The position numbers and the translations under genes were made by a program. Positions 19,830 to 30,800 of a stretch of DNA of 44,943 nt are shown here, one piece after another. The stretch is from contig JABCPU010000508.1 in assembly GCA_016800925.1 (NCBI GenBank), forward strand, positions 1 through 44,943, given 5' to 3'. Origin of the DNA: Suillus spraguei (lineage: Eukaryota; Basidiomycota; Agaricomycetes; Boletales; Suillaceae). Each line of letters starts with the position of its first letter. The stretch's first letter is position 1. The notes under the pieces were generated by a model. It was not told where the DNA came from. It saw only the letters and a program-made list of their open reading frames with translations, and made no database searches.

Positions 19830-21399
19830 TAGATAAAGACCTATAAAACCAAATATCTCCACGGTCAGTGATTCAGACAAATACCAATGACTGATAACGT
19901 GGTTGTACGTGGGTGGCTGTTTAATGTTCCCCAGGCTACAGTCAGCAAGTGAGTCACTTCTGTGAGATCAGAAAACTCTTGGACAATGACAAAGATTCTC
20001 GAAACAACTAAACTTCAAAGAAAAACACAGAAGTCCAACAAACTTAGAAACAGAAGTAACTGGCCAAATTATGCCCTCCAACAGAATGCAGGTGTTTTGC
20101 AACAATTGTGCTACTGTAATTTGTGGGAAGTTACAACAATCACCTTCTCAGACAAGCAGGTAGAATCCCCGGTCAAGACTAGTCACTACTTCAGAGATCT
20201 TCTAGCTTACTATTGATCCTGCTGCCAAGGAACTCACTATGAGTATTAAGCGGATAACAGGAATGGACGTCCTTGGATTTCAATACCAAGTCCCCTTTCA
20301 ATAACTAGAGTCTATCAGTCAGTGAAGACCTTAACTCAGTATCGCTACTCAGATGTGTGAGATCAAGTGTCACTGTCAACCTCTAAAGTCTCTCCCACTA
20401 AGCTACTCTGGCCTTAGATGGACTAAAGAGACAACACAAATATTAGAAACACAAGGACACTTAGCACCAACAAACTTTGAAAAAGAGAGAGAGACCAGTG
20501 ATCAAAGAAAAAGAAGAAAAGAGAAAGATTCAAAAGAAACAGAAGCAAGGAAACAGACAACAGAGAAAGAAAAACAGAGAGGAAGATGATGAAAGAAACT
20601 AGAATGAATTTGTCAAAGAAAAAAGATTTGTTGTCTTGCTGGTTGTCAGACACAGTGAGCTCAGGGTCTTGCTAGTTGTTGAGCACAGTGAGCTCAAGGT
20701 AGTGCTATCTCACAGAGTAGACTTCCAATCTTACTGTTGTTGACAATGTTCTTGACAGTGCGCTGATAGTGCTGGTCACACTTCACTCTCAGTTATATTT
20801 CTGAGGGGGAGAAAATCTCTCTTTTATTGACAAAAAGGTGGGTCTTATATAGACAAAATGAATGGCTATGCTACTGTTTTCCCACGTTTTGTAGGGGTGC
20901 TGACCTACCCTATTTATTGAATATTGTCATAGTTGATTTGTAATATGCTCAAGGGTGTGAGAAGAAGTCATGTGGGATATCAATGGCTATGCATAAATTT
21001 GAGATCAGGTGACTATTAGTGGCTATCCTAGGAGGAATATCAATTATGTAATATTTGAAGCATAAATCTGCACTTTTTTGTAGATGCATAGAAATGACGC
21101 GAGTGAATCATAATGTGTTTCATGAGTTTCTCTGCAGGGTAACTCCATGTAATTATTTTGCTGGGGTCACCTGACATCTGTGGGAATCTTATGAAGTAGT
21201 TTCTGTAGCCAAACATACATAAACACACCCATGAAAAATGAATTAGAAATAATAAGCAAACTTTTACGAGCAACAAGAAACTTTCAATTCTGTGTCATGG
21301 ATTGATTTCTGAATAGAGGAACACTAAGCTATTATAGTCCTGGTACTATTTTTCAGCTGCAGTAGTGCTTAGTCAGCCATGCACCAGACCAGTTTGGTG
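19830..21399. other. Unassigned stretch between two family D arrays
   Basis: No credible gene. A purine-rich low-complexity tract lies at about 20460-20600 (AAAGAGAGAGAGACC, GAAAAAGAAGAAAAGAG). A short imperfect duplication (GTCTTGCTGGTTGTCAGACA and GTCTTGCTAGTTGTTGAGCA) lies at 20630-20690. A TATATAGAC-type box is near 20857. The mix suggests a degenerate LTR, but I found no second copy in the window. Confidence 0.4.
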
Positions 21400-22060
21400 C
21401 GTGTCATCGGCACTCGGGACTTGGTACTCATAATGTGAAAGATCTTGAGCAACATATTGTCAGTGCTGAACCCTGAACCCCGGCACCCAGCACTCGCGAC
21501 TCGGGACTCAGAACAATGTGAGGCAATAGACACCTATTGATCCACACATTCTAAGTGCCGAACTCCAAACTCCAAAATCTGGTAGTCTACTATTTAGGGG
21601 TTCGCAGTTCGGTACTCGGGCTTTTGCACTTGAGACCGAAAACAATGTTAGGCAATAAAATGACTTTGATCCACACATTTTTGGTAGATATCTTTTTCAT
21701 CTCAAATCTTGAATCTCGAGTGCCGAACCCCAAATCCCGAAATCTGGTAGTCTACAATTTCGGGGTTCGGTCCTCGGGACTCAGACACATGTCAGGCAAC
21801 AACAAAACTTTGATCCACACATTTTTGGTAGATGTCTGTTTTGTCTCAAATCTCGAGTTTCTAGTTTCTAGTTTCAGTACTCTGCACCTGCACCCGGCAC
21901 TCAGCACTAGATGACTCCACACATGGGCTTTAAATCTTTCACCTTGTGTGTTGTGTTTCGGGTGTCCGGGTATCTGGAATTCAGGAAATCTCTAGTTTGC
22001 ATCTCCAGTTTCGAGTTCCTGGATTCGGGACTTGGTACCCAGCACCCGGCACCTCAATTA
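21400..22060. repeat. Family D array, short copy
   Basis: GC-rich words (CGGCACTCGGGACT, CCGAACCCCAAATCCCGAAA) alternate with GATCCACACATTTTTGGTAGAT-like spacers. The spacer near 21820 matches the spacer near 7594-7650 and 42420-42470. Units are more diverged than in the 18-19 kb array. Confidence 0.8.
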
Positions 22061-22199
22061 TCGATGAATGTCAGACATGATGAATTCAGGTTTTTGTGCT
22101 TCAGGGTTTAGATTTTGGTGGTTGATGGTAGGTATATGCACTCATAGGGTGCATGTATCCTATGTGTTTGATTCTCTGGTGGCTACATCAGCTGTACGT

Positions 22200-22805
22200 C
22201 TTTATGATACATATCTAGGCCCACCTGTATATGTAATATATTTTACCTCGGCCCACCTGTCTATGTAAAATTCCCCCACATCGGCCCACCCGTCTATGCA
22301 ATAAATATTTTACTGCACCCTCGGCCCACCCGTCTATGTAATACACCCCACGTCGGCCCACCCGTATATGTAATATTCTCTCACCTTGGCCCACCCGTAT
22401 ATGTAATATTCTCTCACCTCGGCCCACCCGTATATGTAATATTCTCTTACCTCGGCCCACCCGTCTATGCAATAATATTTGCCTTGCATCTCTCTTCAGC
22501 CCAGCTGTCTATAATATCCTACTCTACATACTACCCAGATGAGCCCACCCATCTCTGTTGGGGATTATATCCCCCTGGCCCATCTGTCAACATCAGAAAT
22601 CATGTCTCCCTCAGCCCACCCGTCTCTCCCGAAAATACAAGTCTCCCGGCCCACCCGTCTCCATCGGAAATAATATTCCCCCCGGCCCATCTGTCAACAT
22701 CGAGGATATACATAACCTTGGCCCATCATCCGCTGGCCCGTCTTTGACGGGATATTATGTGGGTCGGGTGACCCGTATAGTACGGAGTTTGTCACTGAAG
22801 GGGCT
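22200..22805 (-). mobile_element. Family B element, copy 2
   Basis: Reverse-oriented array of CGGCCCACCCGTCTATGTAA-type units, about 15 or more copies, at 22218-22740. It ends in ACGGGATATTATGTGGGTC ... TACGGAGTTTGTCACTGAAG at about 22745-22800. That end matches the remnant at 1606-1652 and, more loosely, the left ends of the 4-kb and 41-kb copies. It abuts the Ty3 integrase relic, which it truncates. A minus-strand open frame at 22215-22472 is repeat-derived. Confidence 0.65.
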
Positions 22806-23002
22806 CCCCCGATCCCCTCAACCTCTCTCTGACCTTTCTTGCAGGTCTCCATTGACCTTATCACCAACCTCCCTGCCTCCAATGGCTATGATTCTGTCAT
22901 GGTTGTGGTAGACCGTGGTCTTATGAAGGGGGTAATTCTTACTCTTTGCAAGAAAACAATAACTGTGGAGGGAGTAGCCCACCTTTTCTTCAAGAAAGTC
23001 TT

Positions 23003-23448
23003 TGTTACAATCATATGTACCCCTATTCATTTTCCCTTGTTCGATTTCTTGATTGGTTTAGCATACTTACATAATGCCTTCCTTATTAGGATACATAGTT
23101 ACATTCCCATGGTTACATGGTCTGTGCACACATATGATTCTATTTAAGCACAGTGTATTACACTTGTATTTCCCCACTTTGATCTTACTGAGTTTTACCT
23201 GGAATCTCCTTCACTAAAAGCCCCCAACCTTTAGTCATCTTGAATTGTCTCTAAGTCTAAGCACTCCTTAGTCTTAGTCTCTATTCTCATAGAACCTCTG
23301 AGATTTATCTCTGAGGCTGAACCCTTGATCATGGTCGGAACCTTCCTTGCAGTCTCAAGCCTTGTCCTCTTGTGGGCATTGTAGAACTTCCCAGCAGACT
23401 GTCTGTGTCTTTACACTGTCACTGATTATGCCACCCCAGTTTATAACA
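23003..23448 (+). mobile_element. Solo Ty3 LTR with perfect 5-bp target duplication
   Basis: Starts TGTTACAATCATATGTACCC and ends CACCCCAGTTTATAACA. It is flanked by GTCTT at 22998-23002 and GTCTT at 23449-23453. Removing the LTR and one GTCTT joins the integrase frame precisely (KKVF to LRFGL). It belongs to the same LTR family as 25087-25557 and 38541-39017 (about 450-477 bp). Confidence 0.95.
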
Positions 23449-23640
23449 GTCTTCTTGAGATTCGGGCTATATAACAAGATCATCTTGGACCGAGGCCCAC
23501 AATTCACCTCAAAGCTAGGAAGACTTCTGGAATACCAAGTCGCGCTCTTTACAGCCTACCACCCTCAGACTGATGGCCAGACAGAGAGGATGAACCAGAA
23601 ACTTGAAACCTACCCACACATCTACTGCAGGACAACGGTG

Positions 23641-24529
23641 AGATGTTTGACCCAAGAGGACTGCTAATAGAAGCAATTCCTTCAAAGTTAGTGCAAAGGA
23701 AACAATGAAGTACTAATATGGCAATGAGAATTCTGACTTCCGAGGTTAGTGGCAGTAGCGGTATATTGGCGGTACTAGCACGGTGTCAGCAGTACACGCG
23801 CAGTAAGGATAGCTGCAATGGTTAGCTAGCGAGAGCAAGAACAAAGTTACTTGGGCAAGACGAAAATGTGATTGCTACCGGCGGTGCAGTAGCAGTAGTG
23901 GCAACTCCGTATGAGCAATAATGCAGGTGAGAGAGAAAACGACCCAGCGAGATCACTGGCTGCGGTCCGGTTACGAGTAGTGAAGTCGAAAGTTGCGTGG
24001 TACTTTGAGTGGTAAAGTTACTGGTGGTTAAATCAATGAGTGAAGTTTGAACAGAGAAAAGTTCAAAGGCAAATAGATTGCGACTAGCGAGCATTTCAGA
24101 TACTAAGTCCTAGTGAAGGGATGTAACAGGAAGTAAAAGTAATGGTATGTATGTTCAGTCCTTTTGAACATATGCGAGCGCGTACGAGATAGCTATGCGA
24201 GTCCGGTAGCGAGAAAGAAAATAAACAGGGTACTTAATAAACAGGTGCACAGCGTGCAGCAGTCCCTTGGGATGTAAGGTAAATTCTGCCATAGGTTTAG
24301 TAACGGTGGAAGCAAGGTAACTACGCACCGATGAATTCTAGACGGAATAGGACAGGACATGAGGGCATCGGCGCAAGGATCCAGTAAGGGTTCACGGGAG
24401 AAGAACGGTTCCGCCTTAGTGGAGCAAAAAGGCTATTTCGTCGCTATAAGGAAATCCTTTGGTTGCTGCCACAGACGTTAATGAGGTGCTTGTCAAAAAT
24501 GGGGTTTTGATGGTCAGCGTGACTTTTCT
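23641..24529. mobile_element. LTR-like insertion inside the Ty3 relic
   Basis: Non-coding, with GCGGTA-type words (GTAGCGGTATATTGGCGGTA). It ends with a stretch near 24465-24527 (TTGATGGTCAGCGTGACTTT) that resembles 40740-40807 within family C. It separates integrase parts 2 and 3. Boundaries are approximate and I could not identify the target duplication. Confidence 0.5.
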
Positions 24530-24880
24530 CGCTACATCGCCCCAAAACAATATGGACCTTTTGAAATTTTTGAAGTCCTGTCCCCCATCACGTTCAAGCT
24601 CAAGCTCCCCACCTGCTGGAGAGTTCACTCCACTGTCTGCGCCTCTGAGCTATTGTCCTATCAGGAGACAGAGATACATGGACCAAACTACACTGAACCC
24701 CCAACTGACATTGTCAGTGGGGAAGAACACTACGAAATTGAGACAATCCTCCAACACACTGGAGTCAGCAAGCACTGCCGCTACCTAGTCACCTGGGTAG
24801 GATACCATGATTCAGAGTGCACCTGGATCTTGGAGAAAGATTTAGGATCTGCAGTGGAGATTCTGGATAGAATTTAAAAG

Positions 24881-25065
24881 TCTGGTTGCAAAACCGCAAA
24901 AAGACTGCAGTTGGACCTGAACTGGACTTTTTGAACTGGACTGTGGTTGCGGTTGCTTCACCAACAGAATTCTAGTGGTTGTGGTTGCCTCATCACACCA
25001 AAGAAAAAAGACTGAGTTCAAACTGACTGCAACTGGTCTTTTTCAAACCAGTTGCCTACAGGCAG
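24881..25065 (+). mobile_element. MITE-like repeat, copy 1
   Basis: Begins AAAAGTCTGGTTGCAAAACC and ends near AACTGGTCTTTTTCAAACCA GTTGCC. The ends are imperfect inverted repeats, with GGTTGCAAAACCGCAAAAAG answering GGCAACTGGTTTGAAAAAGA. A second copy in opposite orientation is at 38185-38345. There is no coding capacity. Confidence 0.6.
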
Positions 25066-25086
25066 GGCACACCTGTATATACACTT

Positions 25087-25557
25087 TGTTACGAACTGGG
25101 GTGGCGTCACCAGCAACAGTGAAAAGACACAGACAGTCTGGGAAGTTCTATGATGTCCAGAGAGGACAAGGTAGAAGTACAAGGAACGCGTTCTGAGTAT
25201 GATCAAGGGTTCGGCCTCAAAGACAAGTCTAAGAGGTTTCTACGAGAATAGAGACTAAGGCTAAGGAGTGCTTAGACTTAGAGACGATTCAAGATGACTT
25301 AGGTTGGAGACCTAAGCAAAGGATATTCCAGGTAAAACCCAGTAAGATTAAAGTAAAGTATACAAGCGTAATACAATGTACTTAAATAAGCCAATATGTG
25401 CGCACGGACCAAGAGAAGTGTGAGAATGTTAGTGCATATCCACAGAAGGAAGGCAACTATAGTATAGATGTGTTGAGCATATGAGTCGGAGTCTTGTTAT
25501 GTAATATACAAAGTAAAGGAGACGAGAAAATGAATAGGGGTACATACAACTGTAACA
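25087..25557 (-). repeat. 3' LTR of the Ty3 element
   Basis: 471 bp. On the minus strand it starts TGTTACAGTTGTATGTACCC and ends CCCCAGTTCGTAACA, giving TGTTAC/GTAACA inverted ends. It aligns over its length with the solo LTRs at 23003-23448 and 38541-39017. Confidence 0.95.
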
Positions 25558-25575
25558 TTACCCCCGTTTTATATG
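25558..25575 (-). other. Polypurine tract
   Basis: On the minus strand AAAACGGGGGTAA lies immediately before the TGTTAC of the 3' LTR. This is the usual position of the plus-strand DNA primer and fixes the element's orientation. Confidence 0.8.
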
Positions 25576-25580
25576 TAAAG

Positions 25581-27086
25581 TCACCAACTTGACTCATTTT
25601 GATTAGAATAGTAGATCGGATCATCGCTGTACTTGTAATCTTCATCAAGGACTGATCCACTCATCATGTACTTAGCTTCATCAATACCAGCACATCGTTT
25701 CGAATCCCGTCTTTCTGCTGCTCTAGTTCGTTCATCGTCAAGCTGTCTTTCCCAAGAACGAAGCGCGTCGTAGAACCCGTCATCTTTCCAAGTTAGAGTG
25801 AAAGGGGGGGTTCCGACTCGTTGAGGACAGTAAATGGATAAGTGAGTAGGCGACCAATATCGACAGACCCCACACTGGTATTCTGCGCAATTCTTCTGAC
25901 GATGCCCGAGTAGTCCACAGACGTGGCATTTCATGTTTTCGTCAGGATTGGAACGCACTTGTCAAAGTGAAGTTGGGGCGATAATGTGACAGTGGGGACT
26001 TGTAGAGTGTGCGCGTTTCTTTCCTCATTTACAAGTAATACGTCTAAGGGCTTGCTCGTTGCTAGAGCGGATGTCATCAATTTGATGATCATCGAGGGTG
26101 TAAACAGAGGGTGCTGGTGTCACGACGGCTGCAGCTAGCAGTTCATCTGGGTCTGAGGAAGTTGTGGGTCCTAGGGCTTCTACAAGGACAGGGATGGTAG
26201 AGTTGAGAACACGAGGAACGACCATAGGAGGGTGGATATGTAGGTCGTTTAAAAGTTGACCGAGCACGTCGACTTCAATGGGTTCGTTAGGTTCTTCGGT
26301 TACACGATTTCCAAGCGTGATAATCTCAGCAAGCTCATCGTGTAATGCATTATTTATAACCGCTTTTTCATGCATGGCATGGCATTTGGTGAATAGATGA
26401 GGAGGTTCTGTGTCCTCGTCAAGCGTGATGGTAGCATTGATTGGCGATGGTGTGGGTTGTGTTTCATAATGGTGGATAGCATCAATTAAGCGAGCTACCA
26501 ATCCTCTTCCTTCTCTGGAGTCGACTGCTGCTCCTTCAAGCTCTCCGATGATAGCGTCAGCTGTATTGTTGGCTTCCTGAACAGCAGCAAGTAAGCCAGT
26601 GAGGGCAGCAATATTAGAACGAGTGCCCGAATCGCGGATGGCAGGAGCAGGAATTGGGAGTGCATCTCTTTGTGGAGAGGGAGGTCTCGCCACCCCTGCT
26701 TGATGCTCAGCCACGATGTGAATAGCCATCTCAATATCAGCCTTAAAAGAATTGGGAAGGAGAAGCAGCCCGTAAGAGTGAATGCGTTTCTGGCAATGTA
26801 GGATTTGTTGTCGAACAGCATCGTCGTGGATGTCGTTGCAGATGGTTTCAATAAGGGCAGCTGTGCGGATGATATTGGTGAAGAGGATAGTGACGAACGC
26901 ATCCTTGCTGGTAAGGATCTTTTCAATCTCTGTTGCATGTCCAGGGCAAAGGAGGGCTGCTTCGACGAAGGAGTTTCTGTCAATGTTTCTGATGAGGTCG
27001 GCATAGTGATCAGTGGTAGTGTAAGTTTCTTTGGCGACAGGGTGAATATAGGCGGTGGGGAAAGAAGCGTTTATGGGGGAGGTCAT
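25581..27086 (-). CDS. Extra zinc-knuckle ORF between chromodomain and 3' LTR
   Basis: Exon 1 is 27086-26033 and exon 2 is 25957-25581. A 75-bp intron (donor GTAAATG, acceptor GACAAG; 25958-26032) joins them in frame to give 476 residues with no internal stop. The N-terminal part is helical and hydrophobic-acidic (TTTDHYADLIRNIDRNSFVE, ILFTNIIRTAALIETICND). The middle is Pro/Asp-rich. The C-terminus has a CCHC-like knuckle (CHVCGLLGHRQKNCAEYQC) and a second Cys-rich block (CGVCRYWSPTHLSIYC). The start is only 30 bp after the chromodomain stop, suggesting translation from the same transcript or an internal one. The layout resembles a second gag-like protein in the env position; a role in RNA binding is inference. 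The frame is intact although pol is dead. If the intron is not used, two separate frames of 353 and about 125 residues remain. Confidence 0.75.
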
Positions 27087-27116
27087 ACTGGATCGTTTTG
27101 TGGGGCTGATTTGAAT

Positions 27117-27518
27117 TTAAAGGGCATGTCGTTTCTTATAAGCGGTCAAGATTCTTGTGGAGTTTGCTAAATTATTTTCCGGAAGCCATTTGTTATCTCC
27201 CGATGAATATCCTTTCCAGGAAACAAGATAGCATCGGCGATTACCGGTTCCCTTATGGGAGAGAATCGCTTCTACTTTGTATTCTTCTTCTTCTTCAATA
27301 ATGTCAGGTGGTGGTTCAGGGAAGTTCGGGCCGTGTATGTCTGTTTTGCTATAGGATGATAAGACAGAAGCATGGAAAGTGGGATGAATTTTCCATTGTG
27401 GGGGGAGTTTGAGCGTGAATGTGATGGGCGATAAGACATCAATGATCAGGAAAGGTCCGTATTGTTTTGGCGCAAGTTTCCATGATGGAAGTTTAAGTCG
27501 GAGATTAGTGGCAGATAA
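27117..27518 (-). pseudogene. Ty3 integrase C-terminal domain with chromodomain
   Basis: Encodes SATNLRLKLPSWKLAPKQYG, the IHPTFHASVL block, IHGPNFPEPPPDIIEEEEE and a chromodomain (YKVEAILSHKG, CYLVSWKGYSSGDNKW, LPENNL) with its aromatic residues in place. It stops at 27117. The frame is clean and is open upstream into the KDZ-derived block, with the first ATG at 27662 inside that block's intron. It cannot be a normal integrase because the catalytic core upstream is absent. Confidence 0.88.
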
Positions 27519-27519
27519 C

Positions 27520-27800
27520 AGCCCATCTGAAAGCCAAACTTCATCGAGGGGATTAATGGGATGCAGGTGTTCAGCTGTGAAATTTCTGTCCATCACAAAT
27601 GACCAGGTGTATTTCCAGCTTGGAGTTCTTATCATCGCCGAGTTCACTTCGGTATTGAACATGACTCACTCATCAAGTGATTCATCCCCTGACAAAGATA
27701 CATTAATCCCAGGCTGAGGACATGCCAGGCAAAATAATGCAAGATCTCCTGCGTTCGGGATGTCAGAACAATGGCCATAGCCATGCCATTTCATGGTCTT
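27520..27800 (-). repeat. KDZ transposase fragment embedded in the Ty3 integrase
   Basis: Near-identical to 10932-11212. On the minus strand, Ty3 integrase VVVDHGLMKGVIIIPCLKT runs straight into KDZ MKWHGYGH...DLALFCLACPQPGIN, then a 51-bp KDZ intron (27619-27669), then SFVMDRNF and PLDEVWLSDGLL, after which Ty3 sequence resumes with SATNLRLKL. The second catalytic D and the E of the integrase are gone. The switch points sit at local similarity: LKT, and VWLS, which is common to KDZ and Ty3 at this position. Confidence 0.93.
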
Positions 27801-30800
27801 TAAACAAGGGATAATAATTACCCCCTTCATAAGGCCATGGTCTACCACGACCATGATACTGTCAAAGCTGCCAGAGACAGGAAGATCAGTGATAAGATCA
27901 ACGGAGACCTGAGAAAAGGGGCGAGTTGCAGACGAAGCAATCGGTGTAAGGGGAGGGCGGACAGGATGTGTATCCGCTTTCATTTGCTGACAAAGGGCGC
28001 AACCCTTGACGTATTTCCAAACATAAAAACCCATAGCGGGCCACCAGGCTTCTCGTTTGACAAGTTCTTCAGTTTTAAATCTACCGGGATGTCCTACGGT
28101 AGGATGATCATGATACCATTTCAAGATATCAGGGCGATGTGTCGGTGGGATATAGGCACGGTCTTTAAAATAGAGGATGTTCCCCTCAATCTTCCAGTCA
28201 GAGAGTGCTGACTTCATAGGAGGAAGACATATGCCATCAAGGGCATCAGATGCTGTTTTGAAGACGGGGTCATTGAGAGGATCAGAAGATGACAAAACAT
28301 CCTTTAGGTCGGTGTCAATTAGATGAACAAATAGAGCGTCAGGAAGGAGAGTCTGGTCCTCGTTATCGTCTTTACCGGAGTTATAGTCGGGCCGGTGAGA
28401 TAGTGCATCAGGTACTGCCAATTTGGTACCTGCAACATGATGCAGTTCAATGTCGAAGATAGACAAAATTAATTGCCAATGTGCTTGGCGACGGGTAAGC
28501 TTCTGTGCACTTCTAAAATATAGAAGATTCTTGTGGTCGGTGAATACCAAGACAGGGTGTTGGTTTCCTTCCAGATAATGACCCCATTCGTTTAATGCCC
28601 AGATTACAGCAAGGAGTTCCCGATCAAAGATTTGGTAGTTATGTTCTGTGGGATTCAAAGACTGAGAGAGGTATGCACAAGGGTGATAAACACCATTCTC
28701 ATCGGTCTGTAAGAGAACTCCACCTGTTGCTACAAGCGAAGCATTGGTAGCAATAGCAAATTGTCAGGAAGGATCGGGGTTACGGAGTACTGGTTGGGAT
28801 GTGAAGCACCGTTTTAGTTCTTCAAAGGTGTCCATACATTTGGTTGACCAATCAAAAGTCTTATCTTTCTTCGTCAGTTAGATAAGAGGGCGGGCAATAT
28901 CCGAGTAGTGGGAAATAAATGTTCGGTAGAAGTTGCAAAAACCAAGGAACGACCGAACATCTTTTACAGATTTCGGAATTGGCCATTCGGCGATTCCCTT
29001 GGTTTTGGCGGTATCCATAGCAACTTGTCCAGGCCAAATTATCATTCCAAGATATTCCACTTCTTCTGCATCGAAGGTGCATTTCTCCAGTTTTAAGAAT
29101 AAATGTTCCTGTCGTATTTTCATCAAAACCTGTCGTGTCTGTTTACGATGTTCTGCCATAGTTGTGGAGAAAATCAAGATATTGTCCATGTAGATAACCA
29201 TCCATCCTTCGTTAATTTCTTGCTGGAAGGTATGATTCATATATGCTTGGAAAGTTGCCGGAGAATTGCAGAGGCCAAAGAACATGACGTTCGGTTCGAA
29301 TAGGCCGAATTCTGTAGTAAAAGCAGCTTTCCAACGATGGTCGGGATGGATGCGAATATTGTTATAACTGGACTGAATATCCATTTTCGTAAAGAACTGT
29401 GCATTATGAAGGCGTGCAACGAGGGAAATGGGAAGTGGGAGTGGATAAGCGTTTTTGACTGTCCAATCATTGATGTAGCGATAATCTTGACAGGGACGCA
29501 ATTCCCCACTCTTCTTTCCTACAAAGAAGAAGCCACTAGCTTGTGGTGACTTCAATTCAGAGATAAAACCTTTCGCAACATTTTCATCGATAAACGTTTT
29601 GACGGCAGCGCGTTCTTTTTCCGATAGCGGGTAAACCTTAGACGTGTGAGGGATGAAACCAGGTTTAGTATCGATCCGATGATCAATGCCAGGACGTTCT
29701 GGAGGTAATTTGTTTAGTCCATCCTTAGCAAAGACGTCCACGAAATCATGCAAATATTCTGGGACCAATTCTTCGAAGGATTTCTTTTTCTTTTCCTTTT
29801 CATCTGTGGCGAATTCCTGCGCTTTATTGCTATACTTCGGAGGAGGAAGGGAGTTTACAGAATGGTTAGGGAGTTGTTCGAATTGAGAAGTTCCATCTCG
29901 TGTGAGCGGGGTATCCATGGATACTTCATCAATAATCCTCATCGTAACTCTGTCGATGTCATACTCCACAAGGAACTCCCCATCTCTGAGCTCGTAAGAG
30001 GAGATCTCGCGTACTTCTGGTGCATGCCAAACATCCTGCATCGTGTTGAATTGGTCATCATCTTCGGTGGGTATTGTGGACGGTATTGGTTTGTCCTGAT
30101 CAGGAATTTCTTCGATGGAAGGAACGGGCAACTTAGGTGGTACAAAGTATTTGGTTAACTTTGGAATAGTATGAGCACGTCCTCCAAGATTGTCGTCAGG
30201 TTTTCGCTTTCCCTGTTGTTGCTCCACAATTGGTCGTTGTTCAACTGGTTGTGATGGTGGTGGTCGGAACTCTGGTTCTAGTTTGTTCTTTCGTTTCTCT
30301 ACACGGGGAATAGGTGACGGAGGACGTGGTGGTAGTTTTACTTGTGGGGAAGGATTATTTATTATGAACTCGGCAGGGGTGACAATGGAAGAAGTAATGG
30401 GAGACTTCGGAAGTCGTGAATTTTGCCATTTCTTGGGGTGACAATGAAAGGCTGGAGGCAACCCGTTCTTCCTTTGGTCTGTATCTAGGTCAAGTTTGAT
30501 TTCATCAGACTTCATCGTTCTAGGGAGGGAAAGTGTTTTGGCAGCCCAATCTATATGTGGGTTCATAGCACGTAACCATGGGATCCCCAGAAGAATTTGA
30601 TCCCTTCGTCCAAGTTTAGTGATATTGAACTTTCCATACATGGTTCGTTCGTCAATTTTCACCACTAGGAGACAATAGTGCATGATCGGTCCTCCCTTGA
30701 TAAGAGTTCTGTCCGCTGTAGTAACTCGGAATGGTGTTTCGAGTTTTCGTCGTGTGATCTGATGGAGTTTCACAAACTCTTCAGAAATGAATGTCCCTGC

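Larger units (their letters stand above)
22806..24877 (+). pseudogene. Ty3/Gypsy integrase-chromodomain relic, split by two insertions
   Basis: Part 1 (22806-23002) encodes [20 protein letters not shown] with the first catalytic D, after a TGA that replaces an expected Arg. Part 2 (23449-23640) continues in frame with [12 protein letters not shown] (second D) and [14 protein letters not shown] (E). Part 3 (about 24530-24877) has APKQYGPFEIFEVLSPITF, TEIHGPNYTEPPTDIV and a chromodomain (YEIETILQHTG, CRYLVTWVGYH, CTWILEKDL) ending at a stop at 24877. Integrase joins cDNA ends to the host genome, and the chromodomain targets chromatin. A solo LTR lies between parts 1 and 2 and an LTR-like insertion between parts 2 and 3. 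Upstream pol is missing. It is related to, but diverged from, the element at 25087-31225. Confidence 0.9.

Noticed and set aside
20353..20653. Charged or Leu-rich frames on both strands around 20400-20650
   Set aside because: They come from a purine-rich low-complexity tract.
22215..22472. 85-codon frame of repeated short motifs on the minus strand
   Set aside because: Translation of the CGGCCCACCCG array of family B.
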